A DNA stretch of 64,000 nt from Stenotrophomonas maltophilia (GCA_002363385.1 DEVL01000006.1:412341-476340), one strand, 5' to 3'. Positions 24,260 through 34,149 are shown, counted from the first letter of the stretch. The notes: generated by a model not told the origin, from the sequence alone. Numbers and translations: made by a program.

Positions 24260-26683
24260 TCAGAACTGACCGCCAAAGGTGAATTGCAGACGCTCGACTT
24301 CGTCGCCATCTTCCTTCTTGAGCGGGAAGGCGTAGCTGATCGAGATCGGGCCGACCGGGGCGCGCCACAACAGGGCCACACCGGTGGACACGCGCAGTTC
24401 GTTGGCCTTGAAGTTGCTCACGCCGGTGTACACGTTGCCGAAGTCCACGAAGGCCGAGATACGGGCCGACGGGCTGTCGAACAGGCGCGGGAAGTAGGCT
24501 TCGACCGAACCGACGGTCTTGAGCGAGCCACCCAGCGGCTGGCCGCGGTTGTAGCTCAGGGTCGGTTCCGAACGCGGGCCCAGGGTGTTGTCTTCGAAAC
24601 CACGCACCGAGTTGGTACCACCGGCGTAGAAGTTCTCGTAGAACGGCAGGCCCGTGGCGGTGACGGTCTTGATGTAATCCGACGAGGCCGGGTTGCAGTC
24701 GATGGTCTGGGTCGGATTCGGATTGGCGGTCGAGGGCGCGGTGTAGCAGAGATCGCGCGTCACGTCCTTGCCGTAGCTGTCGCCGTAGCCGATTTCGGCG
24801 CGGGTGTTGATGACCAGCTGCGGGATGATCGGCCAGTACTTGGAGAACTGGTAGTTCAGCTTGTAGTACTCGACGGTCGAACCCGGCAGCGTGGTTTCCA
24901 GGCCGACGCGCTGGTAGGTACCGCGGGTCGGCATGAAGTAGTCGTTACGGGTATCGCGGGCCCAGCCCAGCTCGCTGCGCCAGGAGTGGAACGTGCGCTG
25001 GCCGACGGCGTTGATGTAATCGATGATCGCCTGCGGGGTCGAGCCCTGGTAGGTGGTGATCTGGTTGCTGTCGATGCCCACCATCAGCGAGACGGTGTCG
25101 TTCTCGGTGATCGGCACGCCGAAGACCACCTGTGCGGCACCGTTGGTGCTGTTGTACTGCGCGGTGTTGAAGTCGGAGTAATCCAGTTCGCGCCAGGACA
25201 GGTTGTAGCCCAGCGAGACGCCGTCATCGGTGAAGTACGGGTTGGTGTAGCTGAAGCCGTAACGCTGCAGGTAGCTGCTGCGCGAGGCCTCGACCGACAC
25301 GCGGTTGCCGCCGCCCAGGAAGTTGTTCTGCGACAGCTGCACCGAGGTGGTCATGCCGTAGGACTGCGAATAGCCCAGGCCGAACACGAAGCTGCCGGAG
25401 GTGGTTTCCTTGACGTTGTAGACCACGTCGACCAGGTCGTTGCTGCCGGTGACCGGCGGCGTTTCCACGTCGACCGATTCGAAGTAGCCCAGGCGCTGCA
25501 GACGGATCTTGGAACGGTCGATCGCGGCCTGCGAGTACCAGCTGTTCTCGAACTGGCGCATTTCACGACGCAGCACTTCGTCGGAGGTGCGGGTGTTGCC
25601 CTTGAAGGTGATGCGGCGCACCGACACGCGCGGGCCGGGAACGACCTGCATGTTGATGGCCACCGTGCGGTCGGCACGGTTGCTGGTCGGAATCGGGTTC
25701 ACCTTGGCGAAGGCGTAACCGATGTTGGACAGCGAATTGGTGATCTGGTCCGAGCTGAATTCCAGCAGGGCACGCGAGAACGTATCGCCGGACTTCTGGA
25801 TCACCATGCGCTCGACATCTTCCTGCGGGAGGATGGTGTCGCCGGTGACCTTGATCTCGGAGATCTTGTACTGCTCACCCTCGGTCACGCCGGCGGTGAT
25901 GAACATGTCGCGCTTGTCGGGGCTGATCGAGACCTGGGTGGAATCGATGCTGAAATCCACGTAGCCGCGGTCCAGGTACCAGGAGTTCAGCTTTTCCAGA
26001 TCGCCGGACAGTTTTTCCTTGGAGTACTGGTCATCGCGGCGATACCACGACGCCCAGTTGTGCTCCTTCGATTCCCAGGTTTCCAGGATGTCTTCGGAGG
26101 CGAACTTCTCGGTACCGACCAGGTTGACGTGCTGGATCTTGGCGGCCTTGCCTTCCTTGATCGCGATGGCGATGTCCACGCGGTTGCGGTCCAGCGGGCT
26201 CACCGTCGGGGTGATGTCCACGTTGTACTTGCCACGGTCGTTGTACTGGCGGCGCAGTTCCTGCGTCACGCGGTCCAGGCTCAGGCGATCGAAGGTGCCA
26301 CCCTCGGTCAGGCCGATGTCGCTCAGGCCCTTGAGGAGCTGATCGCTCTTGATGTCCTTGTTGCCGGTGACGGTCAACTTGTTGATCGCCGGGCGTTCCT
26401 TGACCGTGACGACGAGGATGTCGCCCTGGCGCTCGAGCTGAACGTCTTCGAAGAAGCCGGTCTTGTACAGCGCACGGATGGTTTCACCGACCTTGTTGTC
26501 GGTGATGGTGTCGCCACGTTCCACCGGCAGGTAGGTGAACACGGTACCGGAGGTGATGCGCTGCAGACCATCCACGCGGATGTCGCTGACGGTGAAGGGC
26601 TCGGCTGCCTGCGCCAGGGCGGGCGCGCCGAAACCGGCAACGAGTGCGAGGGCCAGCAGGCGGCGATTGGGGAGTCGCGTCAT
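24260..26683 (-). CDS. bamA: Outer membrane protein assembly factor BamA
   Basis: 807 residues from the ATG at 26683, which opens a signal peptide (MTRLPNRRLLALALVAGFGAPALAQA). It is the essential core of the beta-barrel assembly machine. Five POTRA domains occupy roughly residues 25-425 (first: FTVSDIRVDGLQRITSGTVF), followed by a 16-strand barrel ending in a C-terminal Phe (LQFTFGGQF), the canonical beta-signal. The barrel holds the conserved VRGF motif (NSVRGFEDN). A terminator follows the gene and skp is not next to it. Confidence 0.97.
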   Translation of the reverse strand: MTRLPNRRLLALALVAGFGAPALAQAAEPFTVSDIRVDGLQRITSGTVFTYLPVERGDTITDNKVGETIRALYKTGFFEDVQLERQGDILVVTVKERPAINKLTVTGNKDIKSDQLLKGLSDIGLTEGGTFDRLSLDRVTQELRRQYNDRGKYNVDITPTVSPLDRNRVDIAIAIKEGKAAKIQHVNLVGTEKFASEDILETWESKEHNWASWYRRDDQYSKEKLSGDLEKLNSWYLDRGYVDFSIDSTQVSISPDKRDMFITAGVTEGEQYKISEIKVTGDTILPQEDVERMVIQKSGDTFSRALLEFSSDQITNSLSNIGYAFAKVNPIPTSNRADRTVAINMQVVPGPRVSVRRITFKGNTRTSDEVLRREMRQFENSWYSQAAIDRSKIRLQRLGYFESVDVETPPVTGSNDLVDVVYNVKETTSGSFVFGLGYSQSYGMTTSVQLSQNNFLGGGNRVSVEASRSSYLQRYGFSYTNPYFTDDGVSLGYNLSWRELDYSDFNTAQYNSTNGAAQVVFGVPITENDTVSLMVGIDSNQITTYQGSTPQAIIDYINAVGQRTFHSWRSELGWARDTRNDYFMPTRGTYQRVGLETTLPGSTVEYYKLNYQFSKYWPIIPQLVINTRAEIGYGDSYGKDVTRDLCYTAPSTANPNPTQTIDCNPASSDYIKTVTATGLPFYENFYAGGTNSVRGFEDNTLGPRSEPTLSYNRGQPLGGSLKTVGSVEAYFPRLFDSPSARISAFVDFGNVYTGVSNFKANELRVSTGVALLWRAPVGPISISYAFPLKKEDGDEVERLQFTFGGQF

Positions 26684-26756
26684 GTCACGTCCGGTTGGAG
26701 TCGATTTCAACATTGCGGGATGCCGGCGCATAAGACGACGACAAAAGGATAAAAGT

Positions 26757-28115
26757 TCATCGCGGGACCAGACCGAGGATGTCGTTGTAGAACGCCAATC
26801 CCATCAGTCCGGCCAGCAGGGCCAGGCCGACATACTGTCCGGCGGCCATGGCACGCTCGCTCAGCGGGCTGCCCTTGACCAACTCGATAAGGTAATACAG
26901 CAGGTGCCCGCCGTCCAAGATGGGGATGGGCAACAGGTTGATGATGCACAGGCTCAGGGACAGCAAAGCCAGGAAATACAGGAACCAGTCCAGGCCGCGC
27001 TTGGCCGAGACATTGGCGACCCGGGCGATCGTGACCGGCCCGGAAATGTTCTGCAGCGAGGCATTGCCGGTGACGATGCGTCGCATCATGCCCAGCGAAT
27101 CGCCGGCCATGCGGGCGGTTTCACGCAGGGCGACCGGGACTGCCGCAAATGGCCCGAACTTGAGTTCGGCGTCATACGCCGGGGCATGGGTCTCCGGGAA
27201 GCCGATGCCGATCTGCCAGGTCGGCTGGCCGCGGCCATCCACGCCCTGGCGGGGGGTGATTTCCAGCGCCAGGCGTTCGCCGCCGCGCAGGACGTCGATC
27301 ATCCCGGGGCCGCCACGCTGGCCCAATGCGGCGATCTGGGCCGGCACCTGGTCGGCGCCCTCGATGCGCTGGCCGTCCACGGCCACGATCAGGTCGCCCG
27401 GCACCAGCACGCCCTGGGCGGCACCATCGGGCAGTACCTTGTCCACCAGGGCCGGCTGCAGCCAGAACTGCCAGCTCAGGCCGGCCAACTGCGGCACGCG
27501 GCGCTCGTCGAAGCCAGCCGGCAGTTGCGACAGCGGCACGGTGCGGGTGCGGGGCTGATCCAGCCCATCCAGGACCTCGACCTTGGCGTCCTGGCGGTCC
27601 ATGGCCGCCGTGGTCAGGGCCATGCTGGCCTCACCGGCGGTGGCCACGCTGCGGCCGTCGACCTTCACCACGCGGTCGCCGGCCTGCAGCCCCGAGGTCT
27701 GCGCCATGCCGGTGGTGCGGCCGATGGTGGCCGAATAATCCTGTTTGCCGATCACGAACATCGCCCACAGCAGGGCGATGCACAGGATCAGGTTGGCGGC
27801 CGGACCAGCGGCAACCACGGCGATCCGCTGCCAGACCGTCTTGTGGTTGAACGCCTGGCCGCGCTCGGCCGGATGCACCTCAACCTCGCGCTCGTCCAGC
27901 ATCTTCACGTAGCCGCCGAGCGGAATGGCGGCGATCGCGAACTCGGTGCCATCGCGGTTGCGGCGCGACCACAGCGGCTTGCCGAAACCAACAGAGAAGC
28001 GCAGCACCTTGACCCCGCAACGGCGGGCCACCCAGTAATGACCGAATTCGTGGAAAGTCACCAGCACGCCAAGGCTGACGATCATCCACCAGACGGATCC
28101 GATGAAATCACCCAT
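26757..28115 (-). CDS. rseP: RIP zinc metalloprotease RseP
   Basis: 452 residues. An inner-membrane site-2 protease that cuts RseA to release sigma-E in the envelope stress response and clears signal peptides. HEFGH at 22-26 in the first membrane helix gives the zinc ligands and catalytic Glu23; the third ligand lies in PILDGGHLLYY near the C-terminus. Two PDZ domains (about residues 115-300) sit between. It lies 73 bases upstream of bamA, the common rseP-bamA order, linking envelope stress control to barrel assembly. Confidence 0.96.
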   Translation of the reverse strand: MGDFIGSVWWMIVSLGVLVTFHEFGHYWVARRCGVKVLRFSVGFGKPLWSRRNRDGTEFAIAAIPLGGYVKMLDEREVEVHPAERGQAFNHKTVWQRIAVVAAGPAANLILCIALLWAMFVIGKQDYSATIGRTTGMAQTSGLQAGDRVVKVDGRSVATAGEASMALTTAAMDRQDAKVEVLDGLDQPRTRTVPLSQLPAGFDERRVPQLAGLSWQFWLQPALVDKVLPDGAAQGVLVPGDLIVAVDGQRIEGADQVPAQIAALGQRGGPGMIDVLRGGERLALEITPRQGVDGRGQPTWQIGIGFPETHAPAYDAELKFGPFAAVPVALRETARMAGDSLGMMRRIVTGNASLQNISGPVTIARVANVSAKRGLDWFLYFLALLSLSLCIINLLPIPILDGGHLLYYLIELVKGSPLSERAMAAGQYVGLALLAGLMGLAFYNDILGLVPR

Positions 28116-28149
28116 GGTGATCAGCGCTGTAAGGGGACGTGTCGGGCAT

Positions 28150-29340
28150 TCAGGCGTGGTCGATGGCGGCTTGGGTGATCTGGCGGGCGCGCTGATCGGC
28201 GGTCAGCAGGCCCTCCAGTGTATCGGCGGACTCGGTCGACAGTGTTGACAGAGCGTTAGCGACCAGCGCGGGAATGGCAAGGAAAGCTGCCCGCCCCTGA
28301 AGAAACGCTGAAACAGCCACTTCATTGGCCGCATTGAGGATCGCCGGGGCGGTGCCGCCGGCGGCCATGGCCTGCCAGGCAAGCGTCAGGCAGGGGAAGG
28401 CTTCGGTATCCGGCGCTTCGAAATCCAGTCGACCCTGGGTGAGCAGATCCAGCCCGCCGACCCCCGAGTCGATCCGCTGCGGCCAGCCCAGGCCCACGGC
28501 CAGGGTGGTACGCATGTCCGGCAGGCCCATCTGGGCCAGGGTCGAGCCGTCGACGAACTCGACCAGCGAATGCACCAGGCTCTGCGGGTGGACCAGCACG
28601 TCAATCCGCTCGCCGGGCACGCCGAACAGATGATGGGCTTCGATGACTTCAAGCCCTTTATTCATCAACGTCGCCGAATCCACCGAGATCTTCGGGCCCA
28701 TGGACCACTTCGGATGGGCCACGGCCTGGGCCGGGGTGACCTCGGCAAGCTGCTCGCGGCTGCGGCCACGGAACGGACCGCCCGAGGCGGTCAGGATGAT
28801 CCGGCGTACGCCGGCGCCCTCCAGGCTGGCATCGCGCGAGCGCAGGCACTGGAAGATCGCGCTGTGCTCACTGTCGATCGGGATGATCTCGGCACCGGCG
28901 GCAGTGGCCTGGCGCATCAGCAGTTCGCCGGCGAGCACCAGCGATTCCTTGTTGGCCAGCAGGATGCGCTTGCCCGCAGTGGCGGCCGCCAGCGTCGAGG
29001 ACAGCCCGGCAGCGCCGACGATGGCCGCGACGAGGGTGTCGCAGAGATCGCTGGCAGCCAGCGCATCCAGCGCTGCGGCGCCTGCGTGGGCCTGGGTGGC
29101 CAGGCCGGCGTCACGCAGGCCATCGCGCAGGGCGGCGTACAGCGACGCGTCGGCGATCACTGCATGGGCCGGACGATGCACGGCGCACAAAGCGACCAGC
29201 GCATCGACCTGACGGCCTGCGGCCAGCACGGTGACCCGGTAGCGGTCCGGATGGCGCGCGATCACATCCAGCGCGGATGCGCCGATGGAACCGGTGGCGC
29301 CAAAGACGGCGACCTGGCGGGGGGCGGAAGCGCTGGACAT
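28150..29340 (-). CDS. dxr: 1-deoxy-D-xylulose-5-phosphate reductoisomerase
   Basis: 396 residues. It converts DXP to MEP with NADPH, the committed step of the non-mevalonate isoprenoid pathway that supplies the UppS substrate. The NADPH site GATGSIGASALDVI is at residues ~14-28, followed by LLANKESLVLAGE, IIPIDSEHSAIFQCL, LTASGGPFRG, HPKWSMGPKISVDSATLMNKGLE and MGLPDMRTT. It starts just above cdsA (2-base gap). Confidence 0.97.
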   Translation of the reverse strand: MSSASAPRQVAVFGATGSIGASALDVIARHPDRYRVTVLAAGRQVDALVALCAVHRPAHAVIADASLYAALRDGLRDAGLATQAHAGAAALDALAASDLCDTLVAAIVGAAGLSSTLAAATAGKRILLANKESLVLAGELLMRQATAAGAEIIPIDSEHSAIFQCLRSRDASLEGAGVRRIILTASGGPFRGRSREQLAEVTPAQAVAHPKWSMGPKISVDSATLMNKGLEVIEAHHLFGVPGERIDVLVHPQSLVHSLVEFVDGSTLAQMGLPDMRTTLAVGLGWPQRIDSGVGGLDLLTQGRLDFEAPDTEAFPCLTLAWQAMAAGGTAPAILNAANEVAVSAFLQGRAAFLAIPALVANALSTLSTESADTLEGLLTADQRARQITQAAIDHA

Positions 29341-29342
29341 GG

Positions 29343-30167
29343 TTAGAACCCGAAGATTTCCTTGCCGAGTGCGAACACCGGCAGGGCGGCGAGTACGCCG
29401 TCAATGCGATCCAGCACGCCGCCATGGCCGGGGATGATGTGGCCCGAGTCCTTGGCACCGGCATGGCGCTTGATCAGGCTTTCGTAGAGATCACCCAGCA
29501 CCGAGGCGAATACGGTCACCACGGCGGTGATGACCAGACCGACCAGATGACCGCTGTCGATGCCGGCCAGCCAGCCGAAGCCCAGCGCCACGATCAGGCC
29601 GGCGACCATGCCGCCACCGAGGCCTTCCCAGGTCTTGTTGGGGCTGATGCGCGGGGCCAGCTTGGTGCGGCCGAAGGTGCGGCCGGCGAAGTAGGCGCCC
29701 GAATCGGCGGCCCAGACCACGGCCAGCGCGGTCAGCAGCCACAGGTGGCCGTTGTCACCGCTGGCATGGATGAGCACCAGCGAGGCCCAGGCCGGAACGA
29801 TCGCCAGCGTGCCGGCCAGCAGCTTGAGCGCACGCGCCGGGCTGCTCGGGCTGGCGCCGAAGTTGAAGAAGCGCAGCCACAGCAGTGCCAGCAACCACCA
29901 CCCGATGCCGACCAGCGCAGCAATCTGGTACAGCACCAGCGAGCCCGCATCAGCCCACACGATCAACACCATCAGCACCAGATTCAGCACCAGCAGGACG
30001 GTACGGGCGAGGGTGTCTTCGACGTCGGCCAGCTTCAGCCATTCCCACAGGCCGATCAGGAACACGGCGGCTGCGGCGGCAGCCAACCATTGGGTCGGCA
30101 GCATGAGGATGGCGAGGATGGCGACCGGCGCCATGATCAGCGCGGCGATGACTCGGGTCTTGGTCAT
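29343..30167 (-). CDS. cdsA: Phosphatidate cytidylyltransferase
   Basis: 274 residues. An inner-membrane enzyme that makes CDP-diacylglycerol from phosphatidic acid and CTP. It has about eight membrane helices and the CDS signature around residues 165-195: DSGAYFAGRTFGRTKLAPRISPNKTWEG, then the C-terminal DLYESLIKRHAGAKDSGHIIPGHGG with the metal-binding Asp residues and GVLDRIDG. Its start overlaps the uppS stop by four bases (30164-30167). Confidence 0.96.
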   Translation of the reverse strand: MTKTRVIAALIMAPVAILAILMLPTQWLAAAAAAVFLIGLWEWLKLADVEDTLARTVLLVLNLVLMVLIVWADAGSLVLYQIAALVGIGWWLLALLWLRFFNFGASPSSPARALKLLAGTLAIVPAWASLVLIHASGDNGHLWLLTALAVVWAADSGAYFAGRTFGRTKLAPRISPNKTWEGLGGGMVAGLIVALGFGWLAGIDSGHLVGLVITAVVTVFASVLGDLYESLIKRHAGAKDSGHIIPGHGGVLDRIDGVLAALPVFALGKEIFGF

Positions 30168-30934
30168 GGGGAAGAGGTCTCGGTGGCCAAGGCGGCAATC
30201 TGGGCGCTGGTCAGGCCGAAACGGCGTTCACGCGCGGCATAGGCGTCGATCGCCTCCTGCAGGACGGCGGCATCGAACTCGGGCCACAGTACGTCGGTGA
30301 ACCACAGTTCGGTATAGGCCAGCTGCCACAGCAGGAAATTGCTGATGCGGGTGTCGCCACCGGTGCGGATGAACAGGTCCGGCGGCGGCAGGTCGGCCAG
30401 CGCCACGCGGCTGCTGAGCATGGCTTCGTCGATCTGCTCGGGCAGCAGGCGACCGGCCGCGACCTCGACGGCCAGCTCGCGCGCGGCACGGGCGATGTCC
30501 TGGCGGCCGCCATAGCTGGCGGCGATGCTCAGGGTCATCGCACGGTTGCCGGCGGTGCGCTGCTCGGCAAGCTGCATGCGGCTGACCAGCCCGGCGCCGA
30601 AGCGCTCACGCTCGCCGATGAAACGCACGCGCACGCCACGGCGATGCAGCTCGTCCACTTCGCGGTCGAGCGCATTGAGGAACAGCTTCATCAGCGCATC
30701 GACCTCATCGCTCGGCCGGCCCCAGTTTTCACTGGAAAAGGCGAACAGGGTCAACGCGGCAATGCCGTGGTCGAGGCAGAAATCGATGGTGCGGTTGACC
30801 GCGCGCGCGCCGGCACGATGGCCGATCACGCGCGGGCGACGACGCTTCTGTGCCCAACGCCCGTTGCCATCCATGATGATGGCAACGTGGCGCGGCATCG
30901 GCGCGGCAGAACTGCTGGTCGGGGCCTGGGACAT
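30164..30934 (-). CDS. uppS: Undecaprenyl diphosphate synthase
   Basis: 256 residues. A cis-prenyltransferase making the C55 carrier lipid for peptidoglycan and O-antigen. It has the signature HVAIIMDGNGRWA with catalytic Asp22, GHRAGARAV, LTLFAFSSENWGRP, the SIAASYGGRQDI stretch and the C-terminal FIRTGGDTRISNFLLWQLAYTEL. Six bases separate it from frr. Confidence 0.97.
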   Translation of the reverse strand: MSQAPTSSSAAPMPRHVAIIMDGNGRWAQKRRRPRVIGHRAGARAVNRTIDFCLDHGIAALTLFAFSSENWGRPSDEVDALMKLFLNALDREVDELHRRGVRVRFIGERERFGAGLVSRMQLAEQRTAGNRAMTLSIAASYGGRQDIARAARELAVEVAAGRLLPEQIDEAMLSSRVALADLPPPDLFIRTGGDTRISNFLLWQLAYTELWFTDVLWPEFDAAVLQEAIDAYAARERRFGLTSAQIAALATETSSP

Positions 30935-30939
30935 AGGGC

Positions 30940-31497
30940 TCAGACCGCCATCAGTTCCTTTTCTTTCTCGGCAACCACACTGTCGACGTCCTTGATGGAC
31001 TTGTCGGTCAGCTTCTGGATGTCGTCTTCGCCACGCTTCTTGTCGTCTTCGCTGATCGCCTTGTCCTTGATCAGGTTGGCGATTGCCTTGTTGGCGTCCT
31101 GGCGGATGTTGCGGATGGCGATCTTGGCGCCTTCGCCTTCCTTCTGCACCTGCTTGCCCAGCTCCTTGCGGCGCTCTTCGGTCGGCGGCGGCAGGTTCAG
31201 GCGGATGACGGTGCCGGCCACGTTCGGGGTCAGGCCGAGGTCGGAGGCGTAGATCGCCTTCTCCACGTCCTTGATCATGCCCTTGTCGAACAGGGTGATG
31301 ACCAGCGAGTGGCCTTCGGACACACTGATCGACGCCACCTGGTTGAGCGGGGTGTCGGTGCCGTAGGCTTTGACGGTGATGCGATCCAGCAGGGCCGGAG
31401 AAGCACGGCCGGTGCGGATGGAGGTGAGGGTGTGCTTCAGAGCATCGATGCTCTTTGCCATGCGCGTCTGCGCGTCCTGCTTGATTTCGTTGAGCAT
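30940..31497 (-). CDS. frr: Ribosome recycling factor
   Basis: 185 residues from the ATG at 31497, the same length as E. coli RRF. With EF-G it splits the post-termination ribosome. Family stretches: MLNEIKQDAQTRMAKSIDAL, LTSIRTGRASPALLDRI, the compact beta domain with GTDTPLNQVASISVSEG, and LPPPTEERRKELGKQV leading into the C-terminal three-helix bundle. Confidence 0.97.
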   Translation of the reverse strand: MLNEIKQDAQTRMAKSIDALKHTLTSIRTGRASPALLDRITVKAYGTDTPLNQVASISVSEGHSLVITLFDKGMIKDVEKAIYASDLGLTPNVAGTVIRLNLPPPTEERRKELGKQVQKEGEGAKIAIRNIRQDANKAIANLIKDKAISEDDKKRGEDDIQKLTDKSIKDVDSVVAEKEKELMAV

Positions 31498-31595
31498 CGC
31501 CCGAATCCTGGATGTCACTGGGAATCGGGCGATTATAGGCGAAGAAGGGGCTTCGCCGGGCCGATCAGGGCGCAGGCGTGGGCCTGCGCTCAGGC

Positions 31596-32324
31596 TCAGG
31601 CGTTGTCGCGGCCCTGCACCAGGGTGCCGATATTGTCGCCGTGCAGGATCTTGAGCAGCTCGCCCGGCTGGCCCATGTCGAACACGCGCAGCGGCAGGTC
31701 GCTGTCGCGGGCCAGGGCGAAGGCAGCCGTATCCATCACTTCCAGCCCGCGGCGGATCACTTCGTCGTAGGTGAGGCTGTCAAAACGGACCGCATCGCTG
31801 TACTTGTTCGGATCCTTGTCGTACACGCCGTCCACCTTGGTGGCCTTCAGCAGCAGGTCCGCGCCGATTTCGATCGCGCGCAGGGCGGCGCCGGAATCGG
31901 TGGTGAAGAACGGGCTGCCGACGCCGGCGGCGAAGATCACCAGGCGGCCCTTTTCCAGGTGGCGGATCGCGCGGCGACGGATGTAATCCTCGCAGACGTC
32001 GTTGATCTTGATCGCGCTCATCACCCGTGCCTTGGCGCCTAGTTTCTCAAGGGCGTCCTGCATGGCCAGCGCATTGATCACGGTGGCCAGCATGCCCATC
32101 TGGTCGCCGGTGACCCGGTCCATGCCGCCTGCGGCCAGGCCGGCGCCGCGGAAGATGTTGCCACCGCCGATCACCAGCGCCACTTCGGCACCGGCAGCCT
32201 GCGCTTCCATCACCTCACGGGCGAGGCGGTGGATGACCTTCGGGTCGATGCCGTAGTCCTCGTCTCCCATCAGCGCCTCCCCGGAAACTTTCAACAGGAT
32301 GCGGCGATAGGCGAGCTTTGACAT
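31596..32324 (-). CDS. pyrH: Uridylate kinase
   Basis: 242 residues from the ATG at 32324. It phosphorylates UMP to UDP and is a hexamer of the amino acid kinase fold. Motifs: RILLKVSGEALMG, VALVIGGGNIFRGAG, DQMGMLATVINALAMQDALE, VIFAAGVGSPFFTTDSGAALRAIEIGADLLLKATKVDGVYDKDP. The frame extends upstream of 32324 but without family similarity. Its usual upstream partner tsf is separated from it here by the HDOD-GGDEF gene. Confidence 0.97.
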   Translation of the reverse strand: MSKLAYRRILLKVSGEALMGDEDYGIDPKVIHRLAREVMEAQAAGAEVALVIGGGNIFRGAGLAAGGMDRVTGDQMGMLATVINALAMQDALEKLGAKARVMSAIKINDVCEDYIRRRAIRHLEKGRLVIFAAGVGSPFFTTDSGAALRAIEIGADLLLKATKVDGVYDKDPNKYSDAVRFDSLTYDEVIRRGLEVMDTAAFALARDSDLPLRVFDMGQPGELLKILHGDNIGTLVQGRDNA

Positions 32325-32457
32325 GGCGATCTCTGGGTGCGTGGAAAACGCCCGGATTCTACTGGAAGCCGGGTCATCGGGCAGCATAAATCTGCTGCAC
32401 TGCGGCGAACCGGGTCCGCGGCGCCGGACGATCATGCCGGGCCGACAGGGTCGGGGT

Positions 32458-33957
32458 TCAGGCCGGGGTCGTACTCGGCGAGCGCGCGATGACGCGGTTG
32501 CGGCCCAGATTCTTGGAGCGGTACAGCACGTCGTCGGCAGCCTTGAGCAGGTCCTGAACATCGGCGAAACGCTCGTAGCCGCCTTGGGTCGCCACACCGG
32601 CCGAGAAGGTTACGAAGAGGGGGCCGCTGGGCACTTCGGCCATCGGGGTGTTGACGATGTTGGCCAGGACCCGGCGCACCACTTCCAGTGCCACCGGTTC
32701 GGTGGTGTTGGGCAGCAGAGCGATGAATTCCTCCCCGCCAAAGCGGGCCACGGTGTCGCTGTTGCGCAGCTGTTCCTGCAGTTTGCTGGCGAACATGCGC
32801 AGCACCTGGTCGCCCATCAGATGGCCGTGGGCATCGTTGATCTTCTTGAAATCATCCAGATCGATGAACGCGACCGACAGCGGCCAGCCATGCCGGGTCG
32901 CGCGCAGGAACTCCTGCTCAAGCACGGCTTCCAGTTGGCGGCGATTGAGTACGCCGGTCAGGGCATCGCGGTGGGCCTGTTCGGCCAGCCGGTTGGCCCG
33001 GGCCTCGAACTCATCGGCACGCTGGCGGGCCAGTGCGGCGTCCTGCACTTCGCGCAGATTGCGCAGGGTCGCCAGTTCCTGGGCGTGATCGATCAGCTGC
33101 TGCACGCGCGAGGGCGAGAACAGCGGGGTCTCGAACAGGGCACTGATGTCCGGCAGGGATTCGCCGATTCGGGTCAGCACCTGGTCGAACTGGGCGCTGT
33201 CCAGCCCGAGGGTGTCATGTACCTGCTGCAGTGCGCGTTCGCGCGCGGCATCGGCATCGGCGCTGAGCCAGATATCGGCCACGGCACCGGACAGCGCAAC
33301 GCAGGCCTGGAAGGTGTCCTCGCCATCGACCGGCGATTCGCTGCGCGCGATGCTGTCCACCAGGTAGCGGGGCAGGCCCCACTCTTCGGTGATCCATGCG
33401 CCGACATCGGCATGCGTGCACTGCAGCTGTTCGCGCTCCAGTGCCACCAGAGCGTCGTTGCCGGATGCCTGGCGCAGCAGGGGCAGGTAGGTGTCCGGTT
33501 GGGTCTGGGCCAGGGCAAGGATGCCGATGTCCTGCAACAGCCCGGCCAGCATCAGCTCTTCGGCCTTGCGCAGGCCGCGGGCCTGGCCGAGCAGGCTGGC
33601 GGCCAGTGCGCTGAGGATGCTGCGGCGCCACGCGCGCTCACGCAGGTCCTGGCCATCGCCGGCGGCGGTCAGTCCCTGGGTCACGGTGAAGCCCAGGGCG
33701 AGGGTCACGGTGGCGTTCAGGCCGAGCATGGTCAGTGCCTGGCCGAGATTCTCGATCCGTCGGCGGCTGGCATACAGCGGCGAATTGGCGATGCGCAGCA
33801 TGCGGGCGCTCAGCGCCATGTCGATGGCGATGATGTCGGCGGCGGTGGTGATGTCCGCTTCCGGGTCCTGCGCCAGTTCGATGATGCGCAGGGCAATACC
33901 GGGCGGGGAGGGCAGGTTGCGGCAGAGCGCCAGGGCGGCTGTCAGCTCGGGAGGCAT
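32458..33957 (-). CDS. HDOD-GGDEF diguanylate cyclase
   Basis: 499 residues from the ATG at 33957. Residues ~5-210 form an HDOD domain (LPSPPGIALRIIELAQDPEADI, then IANSPLYASRRRIENLGQAL), a degenerate HD-like sensor or scaffold. A short coiled segment (~275-325) leads to a GGDEF domain with the active-site GGEEF at 407-411. RNSD at 398-401 is exactly five residues before it, which is an intact RxxD inhibitory site. It should therefore make cyclic di-GMP with product feedback. No EAL or membrane domain is present, so it is cytoplasmic. It sits between tsf and pyrH, behind the tsf terminator. Confidence 0.9.
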   Translation of the reverse strand: MPPELTAALALCRNLPSPPGIALRIIELAQDPEADITTAADIIAIDMALSARMLRIANSPLYASRRRIENLGQALTMLGLNATVTLALGFTVTQGLTAAGDGQDLRERAWRRSILSALAASLLGQARGLRKAEELMLAGLLQDIGILALAQTQPDTYLPLLRQASGNDALVALEREQLQCTHADVGAWITEEWGLPRYLVDSIARSESPVDGEDTFQACVALSGAVADIWLSADADAARERALQQVHDTLGLDSAQFDQVLTRIGESLPDISALFETPLFSPSRVQQLIDHAQELATLRNLREVQDAALARQRADEFEARANRLAEQAHRDALTGVLNRRQLEAVLEQEFLRATRHGWPLSVAFIDLDDFKKINDAHGHLMGDQVLRMFASKLQEQLRNSDTVARFGGEEFIALLPNTTEPVALEVVRRVLANIVNTPMAEVPSGPLFVTFSAGVATQGGYERFADVQDLLKAADDVLYRSKNLGRNRVIARSPSTTPA

Positions 33958-34091
33958 GGCGGGGCTTTCAGTATGTTGAGGCAAGAATACCTGAGGCGCA
34001 TCACAGTTTTGTCCCTGATTTCTTGCGTCGAAGCGGCAGATCGGTTTGGAAGTATTGCCCTGATCCGGCACACAAAGCAAAACCAGCGGGC

Positions 34092-34124
34092 AAAAAAAAG
34101 AAGCCGCGGAATCCGCGGCTTCTC
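34092..34124 (-). terminator. Terminator of the rpsB-tsf transcript
   Basis: Ten-base arms GAAGCCGCGG/CCGCGGCTTC with a 3-base loop. On the minus strand eight T follow (34092-34099). It lies just past the tsf stop at 34150. Confidence 0.88.
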
Positions 34125-34149
34125 TCGTACCACCTTCAAGCGGTGGGAA

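Noticed and set aside
24149..26752. 867-codon plus-strand frame opposite bamA
   Set aside because: Antisense shadow of bamA; no signal, domain or ribosome binding site.
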